64,000 nucleotides of DNA from Candidatus Saccharibacteria bacterium (GCA_016789455.1 JAEUQU010000002.1:1178001-1242000), one strand, 5' to 3'; counted from the stretch's first letter, positions 41,188 through 48,756 are shown. Notes: a model not told the origin generated them from the letters alone. Numbers and translations: made by a program.

Positions 41188-41739
41188 CTACAGCAACCCC
41201 AAATAATCCAAACACCGATACCCCACCTCCACATCCGTCAGCTCCCCAGAGCGGAGCAGTGCACGGAACTCCTTCACGCTCAGCAATACCACTTCCGTGT
41301 GCTCCGTGGCGGTCTGCTCCGGCTCACTGACTTTCTGGCAATGCCTGGCCACAAAACAATGCCGCCGCACGGTAGAATACGCATCATCAATACAGCTGCC
41401 CACATACTCCAGCTCGCCGGTGTAGCCAGTTTCCTCGGTGAATTCCCGCTGCGCCGTCTCCAGTTGCCGTTCATCCTCGCCGATGAAGCCGCCGGGTATC
41501 TCCAGCAAGATTGCTTTGGGGCCGGGGCGGAACTGGCGCGCCAGAATCACCTCGCCGGCGTCGGTCAGGCCGAGGGTGGCGCAGGTGTGGCCTTCGTTCT
41601 TGATGTAGTATTTTTCTATGGAGCCGCCGGGCAGCTCGAAGGTGACTTCGTCGATGCTGCGGGAGTATTTCTTGAATACTTGGGTGCGGGAGAGTTCTTT
41701 CCAGGGTTGGATGGGGGATGCGGGGTTATGTGGTGTCAT
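41188..41739 (-). CDS. Nudix hydrolase, ADP-ribose pyrophosphatase type
   Basis: A 183-aa Nudix enzyme. The Nudix box is GGFIGEDERQLETAQREF followed by TEETG, with the catalytic R-E-x-x-E-E-x-G order complete. The preceding strands (EGHTCATLGLTDAGEVILARQFRPG, LLEIPGG) are those of the ADP-ribose/NDP-sugar pyrophosphatase (NudF-like) group; a proline or other selector far downstream is not obvious. ATG 41739 follows GATAAT by 6 nt on the minus strand, so the transcript should be leaderless. Confidence 0.92.
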   Translation of the reverse strand: MTPHNPASPIQPWKELSRTQVFKKYSRSIDEVTFELPGGSIEKYYIKNEGHTCATLGLTDAGEVILARQFRPGPKAILLEIPGGFIGEDERQLETAQREFTEETGYTGELEYVGSCIDDAYSTVRRHCFVARHCQKVSEPEQTATEHTEVVLLSVKEFRALLRSGELTDVEVGYRCLDYLGLL

Positions 41740-41771
41740 GACTCTATTATCTACCGCTTCGCTGTCTACGG

Positions 41772-42500
41772 CTAGGACTGCAATACGATGTGTCGGAGGA
41801 TTTTCTCGCCTAGCGCTTCGTCTTCGGGGGTTAAGATGACGGTTGAGTAGAAGTACAGGAGATCATCATTGCCTTTGATGAAGTAATCATATCGATAGAT
41901 TCCACTTGGTTCATTCGAAAGTCTATTAAATACTTTAAACCTGACGGCTTGCATGCCGTTAAATAAAAACTCATCTTTTTCTTTTATGTCTGAAAATGCT
42001 TGATACGGATCGGAAGTTACCTTGCCGTCATCCTCATCGTCGTTTGCCTCGAACGCATTTATCGCGGTCTCAAAGTTCTTTTGCTCAATCTGGAGTGTGC
42101 AGCATCGTTGTACGTGGATTCCTTTTTTGAAGACAATATTATATGTTTTGCCTGAGTCTGGGCCGGAGTGTGGAGCGGAGTAATCTGCGGCCAGTGTCCA
42201 TTCAGTAGGATAGGCAAGCTGCACGCCATATGCCGTATCTTTGTAAGCTTCCCAGCCAGCTAGAGCCGTAGCATCTGTGGTTATGCTTTGAATTTCATCA
42301 ACTGCCCGTATGTTGGGCGGGGTCCGAGAATTAAAAGCTGGCTCATCTTGAAATTCATTCTTTGTTGGCTGTGCGCCATCACGGATTACTGGAAGAATTG
42401 GTTTTGCTTGTGACGCAACAAACATGACAATTAAGAATAGAGCCACGGCGCTTACCGCTAAGATCGCTTGCGCACGGCGCGGGACACGATGTTTCTGCAT
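41772..42500 (-). CDS. Membrane-anchored extracytoplasmic protein (paralogue family A)
   Basis: A 242-aa protein with one N-terminal membrane helix (about 12-32) and a beta-rich outer domain. Family markers: YGVQLAYPTEW, FEANDDEDDGKV and IKEKDEFLFNGMQAVRFKVF, parallel to the protein at 22307 (FEAQDQDDDGVV, IKQKDEFILNDRKAIRY). Two adjacent cysteines (RCCTLQ) may form a disulfide with none visible elsewhere. ATG 42500 follows TATATT by exactly 6 nt. Function unknown; possible PsbP-like fold. Confidence 0.76.
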   Translation of the reverse strand: MQKHRVPRRAQAILAVSAVALFLIVMFVASQAKPILPVIRDGAQPTKNEFQDEPAFNSRTPPNIRAVDEIQSITTDATALAGWEAYKDTAYGVQLAYPTEWTLAADYSAPHSGPDSGKTYNIVFKKGIHVQRCCTLQIEQKNFETAINAFEANDDEDDGKVTSDPYQAFSDIKEKDEFLFNGMQAVRFKVFNRLSNEPSGIYRYDYFIKGNDDLLYFYSTVILTPEDEALGEKILRHIVLQS

Positions 42501-42591
42501 ATGCTAAATATAGCGCACATCGTCACAACGGGCCTATACTGAAGGCGGAAACAAGTGACAGTCACAACCAGTACTACGGGAGATTTTACCT

Positions 42592-43227
42592 ATCGCACAA
42601 ACGACGCAAAACATTATTGCCACCTCAGAACTTTGGTCAGCCCGGCTTATTCTTAACCATATTCACAGTCCCGACGCGCTTCAGCGGATACTGAACGCCT
42701 ACTCAAAACAAACCGGCGCCGCAATCGTCGGCTATTATATTCTTCGCCCCGCATCGCTCACCTTGCTGAAATGGCCCGAAACCCGCCCTGGCTACTTTGA
42801 GGCAACGACAGCCGAGTGCGAAGCGGCCGCAGAAAGCCTCGGCAAGACACTGGGCGCAAAATCTTTGGAACATGACATCATCCCACGCGGCGCCCTCCAC
42901 ACCATGATGGGCCGCCGCCGCGCCGGCTACGACGACGGCGACGTCGTGCCCATGCAGGAGCTGGAACGGTTGGCCCAGCCCCACTGCGCAGTCACCGAAG
43001 CCGTCATGCTCTCCGTCCGCACAGTCAAAGGCGGGGAAGTGGAGCCATACGGCGAGCCGGTCGGCATTATTGCCACTACGCCGGAGCATGAGCACGTCAT
43101 TCATGATATCGGCGAAACGTTGCAGCAGTTTCACTATGCCATCGAGCGCGGGCCGCACGGCAGCGACCCGGGCCGAACGGATTTCTACGAGACGCACTGG
43201 GCACACAAGTACTATCCCCAGACATGA
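42592..43227 (+). CDS. Hypothetical protein lacking a canonical start codon
   Basis: The frame from ATC 42592 to TGA 43227 encodes about 211 residues with consistent codon use. GGGAG at 42578-42582 sits 9 bases before ATC 42592 and TATACT (42535-42540) further up, but no ATG, GTG or TTG lies in frame until TTG 42763, which would drop a well-formed helical N-terminus (TTQNIIATSELWSARLIL). Either ATC (or ATT 42583) is used, or a base change or frameshift destroyed the start. No family recognised; the C-terminal half has a polar beta-rich stretch (PHCAVTEAVMLSVRTVKGG). The stop codon lies inside the 41-bp terminator repeat of the opposing gene. Confidence 0.55.
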   Translation: MAQTTQNIIATSELWSARLILNHIHSPDALQRILNAYSKQTGAAIVGYYILRPASLTLLKWPETRPGYFEATTAECEAAAESLGKTLGAKSLEHDIIPRGALHTMMGRRRAGYDDGDVVPMQELERLAQPHCAVTEAVMLSVRTVKGGEVEPYGEPVGIIATTPEHEHVIHDIGETLQQFHYAIERGPHGSDPGRTDFYETHWAHKYYPQT

Positions 43228-43261
43228 CGAACCCCCGAGCGGGCCAGGGGCCGTCGGGGGT
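43221..43261 (-). terminator. 41-bp terminator repeat, copy 1
   Basis: Identical to copies at 43860 and 44460. On the minus strand CCCCCGA pairs with TCGGGGG, with GGCC/GGCC inside, followed by TTCGTCATGTC. Copy 1 also supplies the stop codon of the opposing plus-strand gene. Confidence 0.82.
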
Positions 43262-43270
43262 GTAGAGTGG

Positions 43271-43776
43271 CTACGGCCGCCCGCAGATTGCGCGGATTCT
43301 CCGTACCCGTTGTGTGCCGTGTGTCCTGGCGACTGCCTGGCGGAAGCCGGCGAGCAGCCCGGGGTGGGGCGTTGCAGGGGCTTGCAGCCGAGCAGGCGCA
43401 GTGCATCGCCGCTGGTCTCGCTCAGTAGCAGTGCTTCGATTTCGCGGACGTCATCGAGGGTGACGATGGGACGGTCGCGGATGAGGCTCTTGCTTGTGTA
43501 GCTGATGTTGATGGTGCCGGCGTTGAGGGTGGTCAGGGTGGCGAACGTCAGGTAGTAGCAGAAGTGTTGTCTGCCGCTGGGATGTTCACTGGAGCCCAGC
43601 AACCGGTCAAGGCCGAGCAGCGGTGCGCTGCTTGTGTTGGTGCTGCTGATGATCTTCGCGGTCAGCTCCACCATCGTCTGCTCGTCAAGTGGCCCGTCGG
43701 GCAGCTCGACGACGCAGTTGTCGATGCGGGGCGGCTGCGCGGCGTCACTCATGAAGGCGACGAGGTACGATGCCAT
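43271..43776 (-). CDS. Orphan cassette protein with disturbed 3' end
   Basis: ATG 43776 follows AAGGAG by 5 bases. The first 130 residues read as a normal soluble protein (MASYLVAFMSDAAQPPRIDN, LDEQTMVELTAKIISSTNTS, FATLTTLNAGTINISYTSKS, IVTLDDVREIEALLLSETSG). After LRLLGCKPLQ the frame turns into low-quality Pro/Ser/Gly sequence, runs through its own terminator hairpin and stays open to 42703 over the opposing gene. A TAG in another frame at 43271-43273 lies just before the hairpin, so a frameshift near 43380 is likely; the listed end assumes it. No family recognised. Strong promoter at 43842-43815. Confidence 0.6.
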
Positions 43777-43814
43777 GGGCACTCCTTGCTAGTGGGGTGT
43801 GCAGAGACTACACT

Positions 43815-43842
43815 ATTATAAATAAAATATCTGTTTTGTCAA
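43815..43842 (-). promoter_or_regulatory. Promoter of the 43.8-kb orphan
   Basis: Minus strand: TTGACA at 43842-43837, 16-bp AT-rich spacer, TATAAT at 43820-43815. Consensus in both boxes. Confidence 0.92.
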
Positions 43843-43859
43843 TACTGATACCGCCGTCA

Positions 43860-43900
43860 GACATGACGAACCCCCGAGCGGGCCAGGGGCCGTCGGGGGT
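43860..43900 (-). terminator. 41-bp terminator repeat, copy 2
   Basis: Same 41 bases as at 43221. It lies about 80 bases beyond the stop of the orphan at 43979-44356 and just upstream of the next orphan's promoter. Confidence 0.85.
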
Positions 43901-43978
43901 AGAAATGATTGGTGCCCAGGGGTGACGGCCGCCCTGCCCGCGTACTGCGGACAGGGCGGCCAGACGGGGACGTGGCCG

Positions 43979-44356
43979 TCAGTTGTCGTTCGCCGACGAC
44001 CACGACGCGTTCAACAGCTTGAGCCAGATGCCGATCTTCTTGCCCGGCAGCAGCCGCTCGATGGCGAGCCGCAGGTTGCGGGTGCGGTCGTCCTTGTTGA
44101 CCTCGCGGTCGGGGTAGGCGTAGCACTCGATGCTGAGCACCAGGTCGAACTCGCTCTGGCCCCTGATGCCCTCGTCGATCTGGAGGATGTAGGCCTCGAT
44201 GTCGGTCGTCGGGTCGAGCGTGCCGTTGCTGCCGTCATTGGTGACGCAGCTCAGCGCCTCGGCGATGAGGGGCCGCACATCCTTGATGAACTGCGCGGCC
44301 CCCCGGCTGCCACCGAGGGCCGTGTACGGGTCGCAGATGACCTGGGCGAGAGGCAT
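43979..44356 (-). CDS. Orphan cassette protein D1 (paralogue of the 44.5-kb gene)
   Basis: A 125-aa soluble protein; ATG 44356 follows GAAGGAG. It aligns throughout with the next gene: (A/S)xx(A/C)xxF(I/L)xxxR, I(L/A)AE(A/S)L, DP(T/Q)(T/E)DI, (I/N)(D/T)(E/D)xxxRGQS(E/P)(F/V)D(L/I)VL, LP(G/D)(K/G)..G(I/V), and a C-terminal (A/G)(S/G)WSS...D. No known family. Own promoter (TTGACA-17-TAATCT) and the shared 41-bp terminator. Confidence 0.74.
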   Translation of the reverse strand: MPLAQVICDPYTALGGSRGAAQFIKDVRPLIAEALSCVTNDGSNGTLDPTTDIEAYILQIDEGIRGQSEFDLVLSIECYAYPDREVNKDDRTRNLRLAIERLLPGKKIGIWLKLLNASWSSANDN

Positions 44357-44411
44357 GAGCCGCTCCTTCGTTCATGACGCAGCGCACTGCGCCAGCGGAT
44401 AGGACATGTAT

Positions 44412-44440
44412 AGATTAGAATGAATATAAGTTTTTGTCAA
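44412..44440 (-). promoter_or_regulatory. Promoter of orphan D1
   Basis: Minus strand: TTGACA at 44440-44435, 17-bp spacer ending TTCATTC, -10 TAATCT at 44417-44412. The spacer end TTCATTC is identical in the D2 promoter. Confidence 0.85.
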
Positions 44441-44459
44441 TACAACCCGCCATACTGCG

Positions 44460-44500
44460 GACATGACGAACCCCCGAGCGGGCCAGGGGCCGTCGGGGGT
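44460..44500 (-). terminator. 41-bp terminator repeat, copy 3
   Basis: Same 41 bases as at 43221 and 43860; lies about 30 bases after the stop of orphan D2. Confidence 0.85.
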
Positions 44501-44528
44501 GGATGCCCCAGTGTGGGGCGGGTGATGC

Positions 44529-44906
44529 TCAGTCCTTGCCCGGCGACGACCACCCCGCCTGCACGGGCAGGAGCTGTACGCCGACGACGTGACCGTCCGG
44601 CAGGACCTCGGTCCGGAGCCGGATTTCGCGCGCCAGTTCCATGCGCTTGAGTTGGAGCTCGAAGGAGCCGGGGCAATGGATGATCAGGACGATGTCCACC
44701 GGACTCTGGCCCCGCACGTCCGGGTCGGTGTTGACGACGAGGATGGCGATGTCCTCCTGGGGGTCGGGCGCGTACGTGTCGCCGTCCGGCAGGGTGTGGG
44801 CCAGGGATTCGGCCAGGATGATGCGCAGTCCATCCAGGAATTTCTCGCAGGCGCTGGGACTACCGAACACCCTGTTGGTGTTGGCCAGCATCTGGACGAG
44901 CATCAT
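44529..44906 (-). CDS. Orphan cassette protein D2 (paralogue of the 44.0-kb gene)
   Basis: A 125-126-aa soluble protein starting at ATG-ATG 44906, six bases after AAGGAG; an open upstream extension to 44984 would run through the promoter and is rejected. Shares with D1 the R.I.AE.L core, DPQEDI, RGQSPVDIVL and the terminal WSSPGKD. No family recognised. Promoter TTGACA-17-TACATT and identical terminator mark D1 and D2 as duplicated cassettes whose coding parts diverged much more than their terminators. Confidence 0.74.
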   Translation of the reverse strand: MMLVQMLANTNRVFGSPSACEKFLDGLRIILAESLAHTLPDGDTYAPDPQEDIAILVVNTDPDVRGQSPVDIVLIIHCPGSFELQLKRMELAREIRLRTEVLPDGHVVGVQLLPVQAGWSSPGKD

Positions 44907-44955
44907 GGGCTTCTCCTTGCTATATGGCGCGGACGCCAAGGGATGAGACGTATAC

Positions 44956-44984
44956 AATGTAGAATGAAAGCGGATAGCTGTCAA
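44956..44984 (-). promoter_or_regulatory. Promoter of orphan D2
   Basis: Minus strand: TTGACA at 44984-44979, 17-bp spacer ending TTCATTC, -10 TACATT at 44961-44956. Confidence 0.85.
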
Positions 44985-45050
44985 TAACGTGGTATAGCAA
45001 GCCTACCCGCCGACGAAACCACACGCCGGCCTGAATGAAACGGAGATGTC

Positions 45051-45443
45051 ATGACCCTGCCGTCTGGCATGGAGAGTGTCCTGGCGCGCATCGTCGAGGG
45101 CCTGCTGGCTGGCCGCTTCGACCCCATGGGCGACTACGGCACTGCGCCGTTTGACATGATGCTGCAAGGCAACAACACTCCGGGCGGACAGCGGGTCCTG
45201 CGCTGGCTCGACCGCAGCGTGACCCTGCAGACCGAAGGCGGCTGGCGCGTGATCTTCGCCCACCCTGAACGCCTGGCGGACCCCATTGCCAGCGGCCTGA
45301 CGCTGGCTTTGGTGCCAGCGGGTGCCGACGACTGTTCGGCGGAGGCCCGCTACTTCGGCATCTGGGCCGCGGAGCGGGGCGGCGTCCGGTTCATCGAACG
45401 GGCTGATGATGCGGAGGTGGTGGCGCCTGAGACGTCTGGCTGA
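45051..45443 (+). CDS. Orphan cassette protein, paralogue of the 18.8-kb gene
   Basis: A 130-aa soluble protein; ATG 45051 has GGAG a few bases upstream. It covers only the first 125 residues of its 228-aa paralogue: AxIVEGLLAG, DYGTAPF, VLRWLDR, WRVIFAHPERLAD, GLTLALVPAG, ARYFGIWAAERGG and a final ERA(D). G/C-ending codons. Function unknown. A T-containing hairpin terminator follows. Confidence 0.73.
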   Translation: MTLPSGMESVLARIVEGLLAGRFDPMGDYGTAPFDMMLQGNNTPGGQRVLRWLDRSVTLQTEGGWRVIFAHPERLADPIASGLTLALVPAGADDCSAEARYFGIWAAERGGVRFIERADDAEVVAPETSG

Positions 45444-45523
45444 GCCGCCGTCCCGCCATCCGCATCTTTCGGCTCCTTAAGCCGTCGCCCCGTCCGGGCG
45501 GCAGGACGCCACTACAAGGTAGG

Positions 45524-45555
45524 GCCCTGCCGCTTATGGCGGGGCTTTACCTTTG
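45524..45555 (+). terminator. Hairpin terminator of the 45.1-kb orphan
   Basis: GCCCTGCC (45524-45531), loop GCTTAT, GGCGGGGC (45538-45545), then TTTACCTTT. Confidence 0.82.
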
Positions 45556-45570
45556 GTATGATAAGGGTAT

Positions 45571-46296
45571 ATGGACCAACAGATACACCTCCCACCCCGC
45601 TTACATTTTCTTCACGGCCCGACGGCCACACTCCTGGGCATCAGCCTCACGTACGGTGCCGGACTCCTGGCTGCAGTCCTGGCCGGACTGGTGCTGTTTG
45701 AATCCGGTTTGGAAATCTGGCAGGCGCTGCTCGTCAGCATCCTGTTCTTTGATGTGGCCGCTGGCGCCGTGGCTAACTTCACCAGTGCCACTAACCGTCA
45801 TTACCAGACCAGCACCAAGCAGCGCGCCATATTTCTGGCCGTCCACCTGCTGTTCCCGCTTGCACTGGCGCTGATCCTGGGCGATTTTTGGCTGTTTGCC
45901 ATCGTGCTGGCGGTTTTTACGGTGGTCTCCGGCTTCGTTATCCAGCTCTTCCATAAGGTCGAAGACCAGCTGACGCTGGCGGCCTTCCTGGCGGTGGTGG
46001 GGCTGAGTGTCATGGGTCTGTTCTCGTATGTGCCGATGTACCTGAGCATCTTTGGCGCGCTGTTCATCATCAAGATAGTGTTGGGATTTGCGGTGCGGCG
46101 GCCGGATCTGCGGGAGGATGAAGCGGTGAATGCCGCGCCTGTGCAGCCTGCCGTGCCGGCACCCGTCAGTGAACCTTCTGTAGCGCCAGTCGTTGCACCC
46201 AATCCATTCGCGCCGCCCGTTGAAACGCCTGCTCCAACACCTGCTCCGGAATCACCAGCGCCTTCGTCCCCTCCAACATCCGACGACCCCCGCTAA
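45571..46296 (+). CDS. Polytopic membrane protein with proline-rich tail
   Basis: A 241-aa protein with about six membrane helices in residues 20-178 and a cytoplasmic or outer Pro/Ala-rich tail (about 190-241, repeats of PVxxPAP type). The sequence FFDVAAGAVANFTSATNRHY in the third helix region looks like the most conserved part but I recognise no family. ATG 45571 is 8 nt after TATGAT (45557-45562), right behind the terminator of the previous cassette. Confidence 0.75.
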   Translation: MDQQIHLPPRLHFLHGPTATLLGISLTYGAGLLAAVLAGLVLFESGLEIWQALLVSILFFDVAAGAVANFTSATNRHYQTSTKQRAIFLAVHLLFPLALALILGDFWLFAIVLAVFTVVSGFVIQLFHKVEDQLTLAAFLAVVGLSVMGLFSYVPMYLSIFGALFIIKIVLGFAVRRPDLREDEAVNAAPVQPAVPAPVSEPSVAPVVAPNPFAPPVETPAPTPAPESPAPSSPPTSDDPR

Positions 46297-46358
46297 CATT
46301 GCGGCATCCACCGCAACGCGTACAATAAGAAGTAACATCTAAGCGAGGACATTTCATC

Positions 46359-46781
46359 ATGGCAGTAAAGCTCAACACCTACCTCAACTTCCCTGGCACC
46401 ACCCGTGAAGCCATGGAATTCTACAAATCTATCTTTGGCGGCGACGTCCAGAGCGACACCTACGGCAGCTACGCCGGCAGCATGCCGGTTAGTGAAGGCG
46501 ACGAAGACAAGATTATGCATGCTGTCCTGACTGGCGACAACGGCATCGAGCTGATGGCCGCCGACACCGCCCAGGGCATGGGTGAGGCGAACGCCGACAA
46601 GGTCAGCCTGACCCTGAGCGGCGACGACGAAGCGCTGCTGCGCAGCTACTGGGACAAGCTGGCCGAAGGCGGCCGTGTCAACGAACCGCTGGTCAAAGCG
46701 CCATGGGGCGACACCTTTGGCATGCTGACCGACAAGTTCGGCGTCAACTGGATGGTGAACATCACCGCTGCCCAGCAGTAG
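46359..46781 (+). CDS. PhnB-like VOC superfamily protein
   Basis: A 140-aa single-module glyoxalase/VOC protein of the PhnB type: TYLNFPGTTREAMEFYKSIFGG at the start and PWGDTFGMLTDKFGVNWMVN at the end are the family hallmarks. Two such chains normally pair to form the site. Substrate unknown. Related to each half of the tandem protein at 24154. A weak GAGG lies upstream of ATG 46359. Confidence 0.9.
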   Translation: MAVKLNTYLNFPGTTREAMEFYKSIFGGDVQSDTYGSYAGSMPVSEGDEDKIMHAVLTGDNGIELMAADTAQGMGEANADKVSLTLSGDDEALLRSYWDKLAEGGRVNEPLVKAPWGDTFGMLTDKFGVNWMVNITAAQQ

Positions 46782-46823
46782 CCCTTTCAGCAACATTTCA
46801 GAAAAACCTGTTATACTACAACC

Positions 46824-46973
46824 ATGGATATACTGCAATTCTTCATGGATATATTCAATGCTATCATCGGGTTCCTGAATTCGATCCTGACGTTCATCGA
46901 AGGCATCTTCAAGCCGATTACCGATCTGATTGAGCGCTGGAACAACATCGTACCGAGTGAGGGCGGCGAGTAA
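46824..46973 (+). CDS. Small amphipathic peptide, 49 aa
   Basis: ATG 46824 to TAA 46973. The product (MDILQFFMDIFNAIIGFLNS, ILTFIEGIFKPITDLIERWN, then a short acidic end) is an almost continuous amphipathic helix with Phe/Ile on one face, like membrane-active or phenol-soluble-modulin-type peptides. ATG follows TATACT (46812-46817) by exactly 6 nt, and a strong terminator follows at 46991, so it is a complete transcription unit. Function unknown. Confidence 0.68.
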   Translation: MDILQFFMDIFNAIIGFLNSILTFIEGIFKPITDLIERWNNIVPSEGGE

Positions 46974-46990
46974 TCGTAGCAAACACTAAT

Positions 46991-47020
46991 AAAGCCGGGC
47001 TTGCGCGCCCGGCCTTTTTA
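46991..47020. terminator. Rho-independent terminator, bidirectional
   Basis: GCCGGGC (46994-47000), loop TTGCGC, GCCCGGC (47007-47013), TTTTT on the plus side and AATAAA on the other, between convergent genes. Confidence 0.9.
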
Positions 47021-47038
47021 GTACTTTGTGCATAGCGC

Positions 47039-47374
47039 TTAAAAGTCGAACAGGTCGCCCAAAAAGCCTTCCTTTTTGTGCTTGCGGCGGTGGTGCTCGT
47101 CGGAATCGTGGCCGTAGGTGCGGTAATCGCGGTGATGGTCGTCATCGTCATCATCATAATGCCGCTGCTGGGTGGGACGGTGCGATGGTTGCTGGTGGTG
47201 GCCGGGCTGTGGTGCGAAGCCGTGCTGGCTGGTGCCGGCACCCTGGCCGCGCTCAATGATCTTATCCAGCTCGCCACGGTCGAGCCAGACGCCGCGGCAT
47301 TGTGGGCAATAATCAATCTCGACGCCTTGGCGCTCGGTCATTACGAGGAGGGTGTTGTCGTTGGGGCAGTGCAT
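47039..47374 (-). CDS. zf-TFIIB zinc-ribbon protein with His/Asp-rich tail
   Basis: A 111-aa protein. Residues 1-45 form the bacterial zf-TFIIB domain: MHCPNDNTLLVMTERQGVEIDYCPQCRGVWLDRGELDKI in parts, with C3 and the CPQC pair and the WLDRGELD signature. The remainder is low complexity, rich in His, Asp and Gln (DDDDDDHH, HHRRKHKKE), which could bind metal, and ends in FLGDLFDF, a hydrophobic end reminiscent of docking tails. Role unknown. Convergent with the 49-aa peptide gene. Confidence 0.88.
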   Translation of the reverse strand: MHCPNDNTLLVMTERQGVEIDYCPQCRGVWLDRGELDKIIERGQGAGTSQHGFAPQPGHHQQPSHRPTQQRHYDDDDDDHHRDYRTYGHDSDEHHRRKHKKEGFLGDLFDF

Positions 47375-47439
47375 GTGGGGTCTCCGATCTTAGTGATGCA
47401 GATAGTGTAGCAGGTCTTGCTGAAAAGATACTGAGTAAA

Positions 47440-48096
47440 TCAATTTAAGGATGATATGTGGCGTATGAGGGCCAGATCATCAACTGGTAAGTTATCTGCG
47501 GATATCTCAACTCGGTAATACTTTTGATTAAGTGGTATGAAATACGTTATGTAACGCGTTACCGCGGTTAGGTACGAGAGCCGGGTTTCATATGTATAGC
47601 GAACTGCTTTCTGGCCATCAAGGAAAAACTCATCTCGGCTCGTAATGGCTACTTTATAGCTGCCAGGTTTAGGCGAGATGACATGGTCATCTCCTGTGTG
47701 AGATTGCTCAAAGTCTCCGGTTGCCCTGGTAAGGTCGCGGCCAGCTCCTAGAATGGCAGCGAACCGTTTATTGCTGCGAGTGCCGTCTTTCAGTACGGTC
47801 TGATGTAGTATGGCACCCGTAGGCGTAGGCGAACTTATGATGCTAAATTTCCATGCCGAGGGATGGGTGACTCGTAGCTTCATGGCAGCGTTATCGTTGC
47901 GTACCCAGCCTTCTGGTACTGCCTGGCTACTGGCGACAGACTGTAGACGGTCGGTGTTCGAGATAGGATGGAATATCGTGTTTATGTTGAACGGTTGCGC
48001 GCGTGCTATGCCCCAGGCTAGCACGCCACTCAAAAGAAATATGGCGATCGGCCCGACCATTAACAGGGCCAGCATCTTTTTGTGTGTTCGTTTCAC
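47440..48096 (-). CDS. Membrane-anchored extracytoplasmic protein (paralogue family A)
   Basis: A 218-aa protein started at GTG 48096 (MKRTHKKMLALL), 7 nt after a TACGAT box; the open frame further upstream is unlikely to be used. One membrane helix (about 8-30), then an outer beta-rich domain with VTHPSAWKFSI and ITSRDEFFLDGQKAVRYTYE, the family markers also seen at 22307 and 41772. Function unknown. Confidence 0.74.
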   Translation of the reverse strand: MKRTHKKMLALLMVGPIAIFLLSGVLAWGIARAQPFNINTIFHPISNTDRLQSVASSQAVPEGWVRNDNAAMKLRVTHPSAWKFSIISSPTPTGAILHQTVLKDGTRSNKRFAAILGAGRDLTRATGDFEQSHTGDDHVISPKPGSYKVAITSRDEFFLDGQKAVRYTYETRLSYLTAVTRYITYFIPLNQKYYRVEISADNLPVDDLALIRHISSLN

Positions 48097-48265
48097 TGCC
48101 CATATCGTAGCATGCGACAGCTGTTGCCCGCATGCTAGTGCAAAATTCCATGCTATACTATCGTTACTAAGATCCCGCACTAAAACGGATCCTCTACGCG
48201 CACACGTCCAGACGAGCCGGACCACTAGCGCCACTATCACTACAATGTATATAAGGAGAAACGGT

Positions 48266-48709
48266 ATGTATCACCGGAGAATTTGTGTGCGCGGCATCAT
48301 CATCAAGGACGGTAAGCTGTTTGCGCAGAAGCTGAAACATGGGGAAGGGGAGCGCGATTATTGGTGCACGCCGGGCGGCGGTCTGGATGACGGCGAGGAC
48401 CTGCTGGCCGGCCTGCGCCGCGAGATGATTGAGGAGACGGGTGTGGCGCCGAAGATCGGGCGGCTGCTGTATGTGCAGCAGTTCATGGATGGCACGCAGG
48501 AGCAGCTGGAGTTTTTCTTCCACATTGAAAATGCTGATGATTACGAAAAGATCGATCTGGCCGCCACTACGCATGGCGCCATAGAGGTGTCGCAGTACGG
48601 CTTCATCGACCCGAAGAAAGAGCATATTCTGCCGGAAGATATGAGCGCCATGGATTTTGCCGGCATGGTTGCTGCGGGCGCGCCGGTGCGCGTGGCAAAT
48701 TACCTGTAG
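48266..48709 (+). CDS. Nudix hydrolase (MutT-like)
   Basis: A 147-aa Nudix enzyme; ATG 48266 has AAGGAG at 48253-48258. The Nudix box GGGLDDGEDLLAGLRREM then IEETG is complete. Opening strand RRICVRGIIIKDGKLFAQKLKHGEGERDYWCTPGG is typical of MutT/YjhB-like members that act on nucleotides. TATACT near 48155 or TACAAT at 48241 could be its promoter. Substrate unknown. Confidence 0.92.
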   Translation: MYHRRICVRGIIIKDGKLFAQKLKHGEGERDYWCTPGGGLDDGEDLLAGLRREMIEETGVAPKIGRLLYVQQFMDGTQEQLEFFFHIENADDYEKIDLAATTHGAIEVSQYGFIDPKKEHILPEDMSAMDFAGMVAAGAPVRVANYL

Positions 48710-48756
48710 CGTGTCGGTTGACAGGGTTGGGGAGCGCCTATTGCGCTTGTGCTATA

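Noticed and set aside
47810-48265. Upstream extension of the Nudix gene
   Set aside because: It would run antisense through an anchored-protein gene; AAGGAG before ATG 48266 and the family start at MYHRRICVRG fix the start.
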